DNA from: Lachnoclostridium sp. An181
GTDB taxonomy: Bacteria > Bacillota > Clostridia > Lachnospirales > Lachnospiraceae
Length of the DNA stretch: 64,000 bases
Reading direction: 5' to 3'
Assembly: GCF_002160325.1 (NCBI RefSeq)
Contig: NZ_NFKJ01000013.1
Location: forward strand, 1 to 64,000
Every line of letters begins with the position of its first letter. Position 1 is the stretch's first letter. A program made the position numbers and the translations under genes. This document shows, piece by piece, positions 46,201 to 53,909 of this stretch. The notes beneath the pieces were generated by a model, which was not told the origin of the DNA, did not search any database, and saw only the letters and a program-made list of their open reading frames with translations.

Positions 46201-46340
46201 AGGCCCACCGGCAAAAAGCCGGCGGGCCTCGTTGTTTGTATAGTTATCTAAAGGAATGAGAGTAAAGTGACACCTGGAGGTTTCTCCCCCAGGTGCTTAC
46301 TTTATGAGGGGGGAGATAGTGATTTGTTTATCAACTATCT
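46201..46340 (-). ncRNA. Candidate structured leader RNA or small RNA (three hairpins)
   Basis: Three hairpins lie in a row: 46314-46340 (AGATAGT/ACTATCT plus inner pairs), 46262-46305 (CACCTGG/CCAGGTG extended by TAAAGT/ACTTTA across an internal loop), and 46201-46229 (a GC-rich 12-bp stem with one wobble or mismatch and a five-base loop). A TATACT at 46348-46353 could start a minus-strand transcript through them. I cannot assign it to a known RNA family. No convincing short protein is seen in this 330-bp gap. Confidence 0.4.
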
Positions 46341-46402
46341 GACTCTTAGTATACGCAACAAATGTGTCCAAAGTATGTTGATTCTATAAAAGAAAACGAA
46401 AT

Positions 46403-46423
46403 TTTATTAAGTAGTTCTTAAGA
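46403..46423 (-). promoter_or_regulatory. Distal copy of the tandem TTAAG operator
   Basis: This is the same 21-bp pattern TTTATTAAG-N6-TTAAGA as at 46161-46181, in the same orientation. It lies 50 bp from a TATACT at 46348-46353, against 39 bp for the proximal copy, a difference of one helical turn. Confidence 0.5.
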
Positions 46424-46434
46424 GAAACCGAATT

Positions 46435-47004
46435 TCAGATAAAGGTGTAATCTGAAATTTCAAACAGTCTCTTTCCCCTTTGGATTTCTGAAACAAAAAA
46501 TGCCTTTGCTTTTTCGTATCTGGAAAACAATTCTACAGCCTCTTCCACGTTCCCGTATACTTTCCAGTATCCGCTGTAAAGGTAATTTTGTCCTTCATTT
46601 TCAATAAATCCCATGACATCGCAAAGCGGGTATCCCAAAAAGATACCAATCTCATGAGGAAATTCCAATTTATTTTGCTTGTATAAGGTAAATCTTTTTT
46701 GAAGTCTTGCAAGCAATGGCTGTAATCGAAAATCTGTATATCCGCATCTTTTCATAAAGTCGAGTACATCCTCATTTTCAAATAAAGAAACCATCAAGTC
46801 CGGCTGATAAATCAGCCAGAGGTTTTTTCCCGCTCCAAGATACAGTACACGGCACGCTGCCGCTGTTCCTTTCAGAGACGTAAAGACCTCTTTTGTATGT
46901 CTGCTCTTTAAGATCAAAATATTAGCCGGTTTCAGCCTGGCAAGTACAGGCGCACACTGGTGTGCAATCTGAACTTCTATCGGTGTGGCAAAAAATGGAT
47001 TCAT
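46435..47004 (-). CDS. DUF3793 family protein
   Basis: A 189-residue cytoplasmic protein, starting MNPFFATPIEV 10 bp after AAAGGAG; an ATG three codons earlier is too close. Features recalling DUF3793 are APVLARLKPANILIL, LYLGAGKNLWLIYQ, FPHEIGIFLGYPLCDVMGFIENEG and YSGYWKVYG. The family has no known activity; in Firmicutes it recurs near ferrous-iron transport and flavodoxin genes. Two GTTAG/CTAAC palindromes upstream of this copy suggest metal-dependent repression. Its neighbours here give no further hint. Confidence 0.8.
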   Translation of the reverse strand: MNPFFATPIEVQIAHQCAPVLARLKPANILILKSRHTKEVFTSLKGTAAACRVLYLGAGKNLWLIYQPDLMVSLFENEDVLDFMKRCGYTDFRLQPLLARLQKRFTLYKQNKLEFPHEIGIFLGYPLCDVMGFIENEGQNYLYSGYWKVYGNVEEAVELFSRYEKAKAFFVSEIQRGKRLFEISDYTFI

Positions 47005-47030
47005 CCTGATCATACTCCTTTCTTATCTTA

Positions 47031-47046
47031 GTTAGAAAAAACTAAC
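47031..47046 (-). promoter_or_regulatory. DtxR-like palindrome, promoter-proximal
   Basis: GTTAG-AAAAAA-CTAAC, a 16-bp palindrome about 27 bp upstream of the DUF3793 start. It resembles DtxR/IdeR/MntR-type metal-repressor boxes. Confidence 0.5.
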
Positions 47047-47076
47047 CATCTATCAAAAAAAATATCTTCCTCACAA

Positions 47077-47092
47077 GTTAGAATTAACTAAC
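47077..47092 (-). promoter_or_regulatory. DtxR-like palindrome, promoter-distal
   Basis: GTTAG-AATTAA-CTAAC, a fully palindromic 16-bp box. Its centre is 46 bp from that of the first box; the pair brackets the probable promoter. Confidence 0.5.
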
Positions 47093-47169
47093 CACATGTT
47101 ACCATGAAACTTATTCACGGTCAATCCATTTTATTCTAAACGTGGTAGGGGGAATATTTCTGAAATGGA

Positions 47170-47200
47170 AAAAAGAGCCGTTTCCGAACCGGCTCTTTTT
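47170..47200 (-). terminator. Strong hairpin in the gap before the DUF3793 gene
   Basis: AAAAAGAGCCG and CGGCTCTTTTT form an 11-bp stem with U runs on both strands (six T on the minus strand). The ~320-bp gap 47093-47415 holds no convincing gene. A plus-strand 27-codon frame (ATG near 47211 after GAGGAAAG) and a plus-strand TTGTAA-N17-TACTAT near 47244-47272 are noted but weak. Confidence 0.65.
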
Positions 47201-47362
47201 GAGGAAAGTTATGAAAAAGAAAATTTATAAAATTAGTAGTTGTAAGTTTTCCTTACGAGTATTACTATACCCGGAAAATATGAGGATTATGTGATAAAAA
47301 AATAAAAGGATTGTGAACACTTTTGCTTTTCTGTTCATAATTTGGCAATACGTTTACCTGAC

Positions 47363-47410
47363 AAAAGCAGAGTGGCCCTTTATCATATTATATAGGACTA
47401 CTCTGCTTTT
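47363..47410. terminator. Terminator after the zinc-ribbon gene
   Basis: AAAAGCAGAGT and ACTCTGCTTTT form an 11-bp perfect stem. The U run is strongest on the plus strand (CTTTTTAT) but CTTTTG is present on the minus strand, 6 bp past the stop codon. Confidence 0.65.
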
Positions 47411-47415
47411 TATAC

Positions 47416-47958
47416 TTACAGGATAAAAAATATTGCGATCAAAACAGCAATCAAAATGACCAGAATGGAAATTATTATCATAAACAACGGCAGTTTTGAT
47501 GTAGAGACTTCCACGTCATCGTCCTCATCCCTCTGCGAAAGCATATGTTCATAATTGTCGCGCATTTCCTGCTCTCTTTTCTCCCGAACCTGTTTTGGCG
47601 GGATGTTGGAATAACGGCTTTCTGACTCCTCCCCGGACGGCTGTTCCTGTCTCTTTTGAGGCTGATTTCTTCTTGCCTGCTCCCTTCTCTGTGCATCCCT
47701 TGGCTGCTTTTCACGATTCTCCGCTGCCTGCCCGTTTGATATATTGTCTTTTTCTGCCTCCGCTTTTTTCTCTTCCTGGGCTGCTTTTTCTTTTTCCGCC
47801 TTGGCTGCCTGTCTTTTTGCTCTCTGCTTGTCCAGGTTCCATTTCTTTTTGCAGTCTCTGCAGATTGCAAATTCGTTGAAAATTGCCTCGCCCTCTGACG
47901 TCTCCCCTACTTTTTCATTTCTTATCAACAGTTCTTTTCCGCATTTAGGACAGTTCAT
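47416..47958 (-). CDS. Zinc-ribbon, tail-anchored protein of unknown function
   Basis: A 180-residue protein. An N-terminal zinc ribbon (CPKCGKELL at 3-11 and CRDCKKKW near 33-40) is followed by a long charged, Ala/Glu/Lys/Arg/Gln-rich region (about 45-145) and one C-terminal helix (about 155-179) that ends the protein. This looks like a cytoplasmic zinc finger tethered by a tail anchor. No family is recognised with confidence. It stands alone between terminators, with a GAGGAG site. Confidence 0.7.
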   Translation of the reverse strand: MNCPKCGKELLIRNEKVGETSEGEAIFNEFAICRDCKKKWNLDKQRAKRQAAKAEKEKAAQEEKKAEAEKDNISNGQAAENREKQPRDAQRREQARRNQPQKRQEQPSGEESESRYSNIPPKQVREKREQEMRDNYEHMLSQRDEDDDVEVSTSKLPLFMIIISILVILIAVLIAIFFIL

Positions 47959-48103
47959 CTTTATACTCCTCTCTGTACTGTGAAAGTTTTCCAGCAGTCT
48001 ATTTCTATACTATTTAGAATATACTGAAAATCAGAAAAATTCAATATGATTTCTCGTTTGGATACCGAAAGCATAAAAGCCTTTCCTAAAAATACAGCAC
48101 AAC

Positions 48104-48134
48104 GAAAAATAACGGAGCTGCCAAAGGCAGCCCC
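48104..48134 (-). terminator. Terminator of the GH89 gene
   Basis: GGGGCTGCC and GGCAGCTCC (one wobble) form a 9-bp stem with a 3-nt loop, followed by GTTATTTTTCG on the minus strand, about 20 bp past the stop. Confidence 0.8.
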
Positions 48135-48152
48135 GCCAATTTCAATTCCTAT

Positions 48153-51100
48153 TTACATTTTCTTTCTTTTGAAAACTACTGCTGCCCCTGCCAAAACTGC
48201 AAGCATTGCCGCCATTGCTCCTGCTGCGTTTGTTGTATCTCCGGTCTTCGCAGATTTCTCTGATGATGCCTTTTTGCTCTCAACTTTTGATGTATCTTCT
48301 GCTGCCGTATCTTTACTCTCTGTTCCCGATGCATTTGCTGTCACATTGGACGTAGTTTCATCTGCCGTCTTGTCTTCCTCATCTCCTGCTGCGGATGCTA
48401 CTTTGTCCATTGCTGCCGCAAGAGTATCCACTGCTGTCTTTACTTCTTCCTCTGTCGCTTGTTCATTTACATATACGGCCTTTGCATCTGCAAGCGCTGT
48501 GCGGAACATTGCTGCATCTGCCTCTTTTGCGTCTGCAAGGCTTACTGTCTCTGCTGACGCAATCAGCGCCTCAAGTGCGGCTTTGCTTGGTTTCAGTCTT
48601 AAATCACTCATTGCTTTTAAGAGAGCTTTCCATGCACTGTCTACTTCTTCCTGCATTGCATCCCCGTCTGCGTTGACTGCCTCTGCCACGCTCAGGGCTT
48701 CGTTAAATGCATCCTGTCCTTCTTCCAGATACTTGCTTAAATCCAAGCTGTCTGCCAACTCAATGACTTTTACAAGGTCTTCTTTATCCCCTTGTTTGAA
48801 GGAGAGATATTGCATCACGCTTATCAAGTCTTTCCATGTCTGGTCAACCATCTCCTGTGTCAGAGTGTTATCACCTTTAGCAGCCCTTGTAAGGATATCC
48901 TCTGCCTGAGACTTCAAAGCCTCGAATCTTTCCACTACAGATTTGATCACTCCTCCTGTATCTGCTTTGTTTGCAAGACCAAGTGCATATTCCAGTACTG
49001 CTGTGGAAATGTTTGATTGTTCATCGCTGTCTTTTTCTACATAAAGGTAATTGCTCTCGTATCTTATTGTGCCTTCCTGATCAACTGCATCCACCTTTAC
49101 ATAACCAGGAGCGTTCTGTGCCGGCAATTCCAAGTACAGGCCATCTTCTGCGGTCAGAATTTCCCTCTCCTGCATGTTCTCATCATAGAAGACTACCCTA
49201 TATAATTCGATATTTTCATCTTTTATCTCATTCCAGTTAAGAAGATTGCCATTCTGTTCTAATTTTAACTCGGATTGTACCAAAACACCATTGTCCATGT
49301 CATTTTTTATTTGCTCTTCTGTCAATGCGCAGTTATAGATAACAATTTCATCCAAAGAACCATTTAATCCCATCAAGGAATCGTACTTGTTTTGCCCTGT
49401 CTTGTACTCTGCTCCTGCTTTCAATGTGTATCCAATTTCCGTCGTATCCGGATCAATATTGGAGGCGATTGTTCCTGATGCTACATTTTTTCCGTCCACA
49501 AATAATTTGACTTTTCTTTCATCTCTTGTCAATGCAACATGGTGCCACTTTCCTGCATCCAGCACTGCATCTTTTGTACTTACAGTGACCTTATGGTTCG
49601 TCTTGTACAATTGGAAATTCAACGTACCATTGTTCGTATACAGCCACCATACACCTCCGTTTACATTTCCGGAGTGGCCATGCGTCAAAAGAGTCTGACT
49701 CGTGCCAGGGGTGATCTTGTCCAAATTAACCCACAAACTTACAGAAAATTGATTTTGAAGTACACTTTCTTGTCTTCCAAAGTCCACATACTCGTCCGCA
49801 GCTCCAAAATGGAGGGCTTTCCCGCGAATTCCTTCTGTCTCCTGAGGCGTTCCTACAAGTTTTCCTTTTATACCGCCAAGAATATCTTCTGTCTCCCCTG
49901 CCTGTGCACTGTCCAGAGACTGGTACATCATAATATTCCCTTTATCTCTTACACAAAGAACAATATTATGGCATGTGTTTTCGGATTTTGCTTTGTCTTT
50001 GACATGATTTACAGTTAGTTCATATGCAAAAATTTCCTGTCCTTCCTTTTCTCCTTCCACAGTAAGCTCCACAGTTCTGCTGTCTTCTCCTAACATCGCT
50101 TTTGTTGTATGAAGTCCATAATTCCAAAGATAATTATCTGCATTTTGAGCAGTCTCCTTTGACACAGCCTCGTCAAAGACCACCTTTACAGATCCTTCTC
50201 CTGAAAATTGAGCTGACAGGATTTTCGGAGCCTGCATGTCTTTTCCCGTCGTGGCCTTGATTTCTGCCGGATCACTTTCGTATCCTGCACTGTTGACTGC
50301 TTTTACGGAAAATGTATATTCTGTTTCCTCTTCTAATCCGCTTATTGTATAGAATGTATCTTCCGTTTGCCCTATCTTCTCACCATTCTGATAGATCTCA
50401 TAATAAGTGATAAGTCCGCCTTTTGGCTCTTCCCAGCTTAACGTGATATCAGAACTTCCTTCTGTCTGTTCTGCCTCCAGATTTTGTATCTTCTCCGGTT
50501 GTTCATATCCTAAAACTCCAAGTCCTTCCTTTACCAGTTCATAAGTGTCTCCCGTCGGTTCTGTTGCATATTGTTTTCCTTCAAATTCTCCCTTTCCTTT
50601 TCCAAAGTCGATCCAGAGGGCATCATACCATTTGTCAAAATTCACTTCCCCGTTTGACGTTTTCACTTCCGGATATGGCTGGGCCTCGCCTTTTAAGTCC
50701 GCAAGGTTATTTGCAAAGAACATTTCCCACTGCCTGTAATATACATCTTTTAAATATCCATTCCATGTCTTATTTGCATAATTTAAGAACATGCCTTTAG
50801 CACCGCTGACTCTTGGACCCCATGTCGTATTGATCTGTTTTGCATCCATCTCCATCAGCCTTTTGCCCTCTTCGCTTGTGGCAATATTCTTTGCCTGTTC
50901 TATCCAAGGGCCAAGCATGAAGTTTTTATTGGTACCAGTGATCTCATCCAGAATGAGGATGGCATCCAGCCATTGTCCTGTAAGTTTTTCATACAGGTCC
51001 ACATTACCTTCCTCAAAAGCTTCTTTTATCTTTGGCAGGGCCTCTCTTGTGTATGCTGTAAACACCTGGGTTGTGACCAAAATTAAATCATATTGATATG

Positions 51101-53714
51101 TGTCTGTATTCCTGAGGGCAGGTGACACCTGTAAAAGCTCTTCCAACGCCTCCCTCATTTTTACTGCATCGAATCCTAAACTTCCAGGTCCTGTCGGGCT
51201 TGCCATCGTACCTGTATGGGACGGTGACATTGCAAACAGAATATCTCCTGTAGGATTATTGCCTGTTTTATTGTAAACGGTATCTCCCAAAATTTCCCAT
51301 GCTTTTCTTGCATGTTCATCCGGTTTTCCATTCACAAGTCCGTACCTTCTGTCCGCATAATTCAAAAACCATTCTTCCCCGTCTATCGGCCCGTCCTGCC
51401 ATGCCAATTCTCCTAAAGATTCCAATACAATTGGCTCATGATGTCCGCCTTCCGGGGCAACTCCTACTCCATCCATTTTTGAACCAGGTTTTGCTTTTCT
51501 CTCCCAATACTCCTGGGATAAATCTTTGACTCTAGAACCCATCGTAGTTCTGGACCCCATAGAATTCAGATGGCTGAATCCATACTCTGCCCCATTCCAT
51601 CTTTCTTCACGGTCAAACTCACTTGTGGTTTTGATATCATGGATAAATACCTTGCTTGTATCTGTTCCTTTTAAAATGTCTGTATTCGGTCCGGTCCAAT
51701 GCATAATGTGCCATGTGGCATCCGGATGCACTTTCAGCATTTCTGCCTGTACACACCTTCCTACGTCTTCTCCTTTCACGCCTCCCATGGTTCCGCCTTC
51801 ATTGAACAGATCGATCTTCCAGTTTTTGCATTCTCCAAACAACTCCTCCTGGATACGGTAGTATGTGGATGCAAGTTTCGGATAAAACTCGCTGGTTGAC
51901 TTCAGCCATCCTGGCCTTGGCATCGATGCCCAGGCTCCCTGAGACACAACATCTTCTTTTGGAAGTCCTTCTATTTCATCTGCCGCATAGGCAAGATATC
52001 CTGAACAACCTGGCATGATCGGTTCCATTCCAAGCTCTCTAAGTCTTTGGCAAACTTTCTGTCCGATTTCAAGCCGTGTCTGCATGATGTCCGGTGTCAT
52101 GGAGGTCATGATATTCGGCGAGTTGATCTTATCGTCTGCCTTAAATCTCCAGGAACCTCCTAAAAACAAACTTGGTACAAAACTGACTCTTGGCATCTCT
52201 TCCAACATGTCAGACACTCCAAGCTCTTCAAATGTCTTGTAAAATACATTTTCCTGACCAACATACACAAGTACCTCATTGAATCCATTTAATGCAAGAA
52301 GATCAATTTCTCTCTCCCAGTCTTCAAAGCTCCAGAAGTTTCCATCATACTGCTCCGTCATGTCATTGCCAGCAAAACGTCTTTGGGCATTTGTAGACTG
52401 ATACACCGGCTCCTTTGGCATCGGCAGATTATCAGGGAGATTTACCTGGTCTTCCTTCCAGCTGATATTACAGTTTGCCACATATTTCAGCCAGTGATTG
52501 AATCCTGTCAGGATAGAAGCATTCGTTGTAGCAGCAATGACAAGTTTCCCGTCCTGTTCATAATACTCATAATAGTCATAGTCGCAGGATTTCTTATCGA
52601 TCGCGCGAAGTTCAATTTGGGAAAGCTTATCCTGATTTTTCTCTCCTACAAGTCGCTTTATGGAGTCCATAGCCGCTGTAGTATCAAATGCGTGCTGTTC
52701 TGCAGGATTTCTCACAATCAGACCATCGATCCCTTTCTGAAGCGCTGCCACATTTTCTTCGATTTCTTCTCCGGTCATCCCCTTCTGGACTTTATATTCC
52801 ACATCTTTTATGATTTGAGAGAGCGCATAATATGTATTTGCATAATAATGATTATCCTCATTTGTAATTGCCTTTGCTTCACCTAGCTTTACTACCACCT
52901 TTTTCATATCTCCGATATCCTGAAGATCAGCGATAGCATCCTCTATCCGCTCTTTTGCAATATCAATTTCATCCTGAAGATAATATTCTCTTTGCAGCAA
53001 TTCTTCTGCTTCAGCAATGACTTTTATAAGACTATCAAAACTTTCTTGTGTATAATCATCTTTGTTAAGTTTCTTTGCTTCCTCTAAAACTGTTTTTAAT
53101 TCATCTGTCCGTCCGTTTTCTATATTTCCATCCAATACTCTCAACTCTGCAATCGTGACATTTTTTGGATTTTTTGGTTCCTGGGACACTTCGACTGCCT
53201 GAAGCTTTATATGTGTAACATTTTCCACTGGTTCAAAAATTGCATACTTCCATTCCTTTCGCTCGTTCCAAACTCCTTCCGTCTTTTTTTCATAAGTTTT
53301 GCCACCGTCTGTACTTACATAAACTTCGTATGTCGTAATAACACCGTTTAAGTCTCCACCCAGGAATTTATTTCCTCTTGGCAGTTGTGCAAGTCCGGAC
53401 ACGGTTCTTGCTTCTCCAAGGTCCAGTGTGATCCATGCATCTTTCATCTCAACCTTGTCCCACTGACCTTCCCATAAAGTATCCGGTTTCTTGTCAAGCA
53501 CCCTGTCTCCACCATAATTTCCGCTCTGCTTTGTACCTACACTCGCCTTCATTCCTGCAACATCATAAGTATTGTCCGGTTCCTGAAAAGGATTATAGGG
53601 TTCATCTACCCCTTCTGTTCCAAGAGCCATGACCGTTCCCTGGCAGACAGATGTACATAAAATGCATCCTGACAAAATGAGTCCTGCCATTTTTTGCAGT
53701 TTTTTTCTTTTCAT
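48153..53714 (-). CDS. Surface-anchored GH89 alpha-N-acetylglucosaminidase
   Basis: An 1853-residue exported glycosidase. Order: signal peptide (1-31); F5/8 type C carbohydrate-binding domain (about 52-196); helical FIVAR-like segments (about 200-335); NAGLU N-terminal domain (about 340-430); TIM barrel (about 440-780); C-terminal helical domain (about 790-1050); fibronectin III (about 1073-1163); LamG (about 1280-1455); FIVAR-like stalk (1570-1776); SAKTGD, helix and KRKKM tail. The catalytic Glu pair fits GH89: E639 in DLFNEGG and E755 in GVAPEGG, 116 residues apart (118 in the Clostridium perfringens enzyme). It removes terminal alpha-GlcNAc, as in GlcNAc-alpha-1,4-Gal mucin caps or heparan fragments. 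A divergent AraC gene adjoins it. Confidence 0.92.
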   Translation of the reverse strand: MKRKKLQKMAGLILSGCILCTSVCQGTVMALGTEGVDEPYNPFQEPDNTYDVAGMKASVGTKQSGNYGGDRVLDKKPDTLWEGQWDKVEMKDAWITLDLGEARTVSGLAQLPRGNKFLGGDLNGVITTYEVYVSTDGGKTYEKKTEGVWNERKEWKYAIFEPVENVTHIKLQAVEVSQEPKNPKNVTIAELRVLDGNIENGRTDELKTVLEEAKKLNKDDYTQESFDSLIKVIAEAEELLQREYYLQDEIDIAKERIEDAIADLQDIGDMKKVVVKLGEAKAITNEDNHYYANTYYALSQIIKDVEYKVQKGMTGEEIEENVAALQKGIDGLIVRNPAEQHAFDTTAAMDSIKRLVGEKNQDKLSQIELRAIDKKSCDYDYYEYYEQDGKLVIAATTNASILTGFNHWLKYVANCNISWKEDQVNLPDNLPMPKEPVYQSTNAQRRFAGNDMTEQYDGNFWSFEDWEREIDLLALNGFNEVLVYVGQENVFYKTFEELGVSDMLEEMPRVSFVPSLFLGGSWRFKADDKINSPNIMTSMTPDIMQTRLEIGQKVCQRLRELGMEPIMPGCSGYLAYAADEIEGLPKEDVVSQGAWASMPRPGWLKSTSEFYPKLASTYYRIQEELFGECKNWKIDLFNEGGTMGGVKGEDVGRCVQAEMLKVHPDATWHIMHWTGPNTDILKGTDTSKVFIHDIKTTSEFDREERWNGAEYGFSHLNSMGSRTTMGSRVKDLSQEYWERKAKPGSKMDGVGVAPEGGHHEPIVLESLGELAWQDGPIDGEEWFLNYADRRYGLVNGKPDEHARKAWEILGDTVYNKTGNNPTGDILFAMSPSHTGTMASPTGPGSLGFDAVKMREALEELLQVSPALRNTDTYQYDLILVTTQVFTAYTREALPKIKEAFEEGNVDLYEKLTGQWLDAILILDEITGTNKNFMLGPWIEQAKNIATSEEGKRLMEMDAKQINTTWGPRVSGAKGMFLNYANKTWNGYLKDVYYRQWEMFFANNLADLKGEAQPYPEVKTSNGEVNFDKWYDALWIDFGKGKGEFEGKQYATEPTGDTYELVKEGLGVLGYEQPEKIQNLEAEQTEGSSDITLSWEEPKGGLITYYEIYQNGEKIGQTEDTFYTISGLEEETEYTFSVKAVNSAGYESDPAEIKATTGKDMQAPKILSAQFSGEGSVKVVFDEAVSKETAQNADNYLWNYGLHTTKAMLGEDSRTVELTVEGEKEGQEIFAYELTVNHVKDKAKSENTCHNIVLCVRDKGNIMMYQSLDSAQAGETEDILGGIKGKLVGTPQETEGIRGKALHFGAADEYVDFGRQESVLQNQFSVSLWVNLDKITPGTSQTLLTHGHSGNVNGGVWWLYTNNGTLNFQLYKTNHKVTVSTKDAVLDAGKWHHVALTRDERKVKLFVDGKNVASGTIASNIDPDTTEIGYTLKAGAEYKTGQNKYDSLMGLNGSLDEIVIYNCALTEEQIKNDMDNGVLVQSELKLEQNGNLLNWNEIKDENIELYRVVFYDENMQEREILTAEDGLYLELPAQNAPGYVKVDAVDQEGTIRYESNYLYVEKDSDEQSNISTAVLEYALGLANKADTGGVIKSVVERFEALKSQAEDILTRAAKGDNTLTQEMVDQTWKDLISVMQYLSFKQGDKEDLVKVIELADSLDLSKYLEEGQDAFNEALSVAEAVNADGDAMQEEVDSAWKALLKAMSDLRLKPSKAALEALIASAETVSLADAKEADAAMFRTALADAKAVYVNEQATEEEVKTAVDTLAAAMDKVASAAGDEEDKTADETTSNVTANASGTESKDTAAEDTSKVESKKASSEKSAKTGDTTNAAGAMAAMLAVLAGAAVVFKRKKM
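48387..49007 (-). repeat. Shared stalk module, copy 2
   Basis: This encodes about 207 residues of the GH89 protein starting STAVLEYALGLAN. The same landmarks (QYLSFKQGDK, DGDAMQEEVDSAWKALL, MFRTALADAKAV) occur at nearly the same spacing as in copies 1 and 3. Confidence 0.9.
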
Positions 53715-53789
53715 ACAGATTCCTCCATTTCATTTTAATCTTTGTATTTTGTCCGGAAAAATACATATTTTTGGTTGTTTTTCATTACT

Positions 53790-53845
53790 TTGTTGTCTAA
53801 ACCTTTCTTTTATTATACAATATGTATATATCCCTGGCTTGTCAA
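53790..53845. promoter_or_regulatory. Overlapping divergent promoters of the GH89 and araC-type genes
   Basis: Minus strand: TTGACA (53840-53845), 17 bp, TATTGT (53817-53822), for GH89. Plus strand: TTGTTG (53790-53795), 18 bp, TATACA (53814-53819), for the regulator. The two -10 elements overlap by three bases, so the promoters should exclude each other. Confidence 0.6.
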
Positions 53846-53872
53846 AAACCGTCCTGTTTTTATCGGTTTTTG
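53843..53872. promoter_or_regulatory. Inverted repeat at the GH89 -35: candidate regulator site
   Basis: CAAAAACCG and CGGTTTTTG are perfect 9-bp arms with a 12-bp gap. The repeat overlaps the edge of the GH89 -35 and lies in the 5' leader of the regulator. It could be an operator, or an attenuator hairpin for the plus-strand message. Many AraC proteins bind direct repeats, so the operator reading is tentative. Confidence 0.45.
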
Positions 53873-53909
53873 TAAAAAACAGAACTTATTTATAGAGGAG
53901 TATTTTACC

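Noticed and set aside
46201-46229. GC-rich hairpin as a simple terminator of the DUF3793 gene
   Set aside because: No U run follows on the minus strand and it is over 200 bp from the stop codon, so it was listed as part of a structured RNA candidate instead.
47211-47294. A 27-codon plus-strand frame after GAGGAAAG
   Set aside because: It is very short, directly behind a terminator-like hairpin, with no promoter upstream of it and no similarity; kept only as a remark in the gap description.
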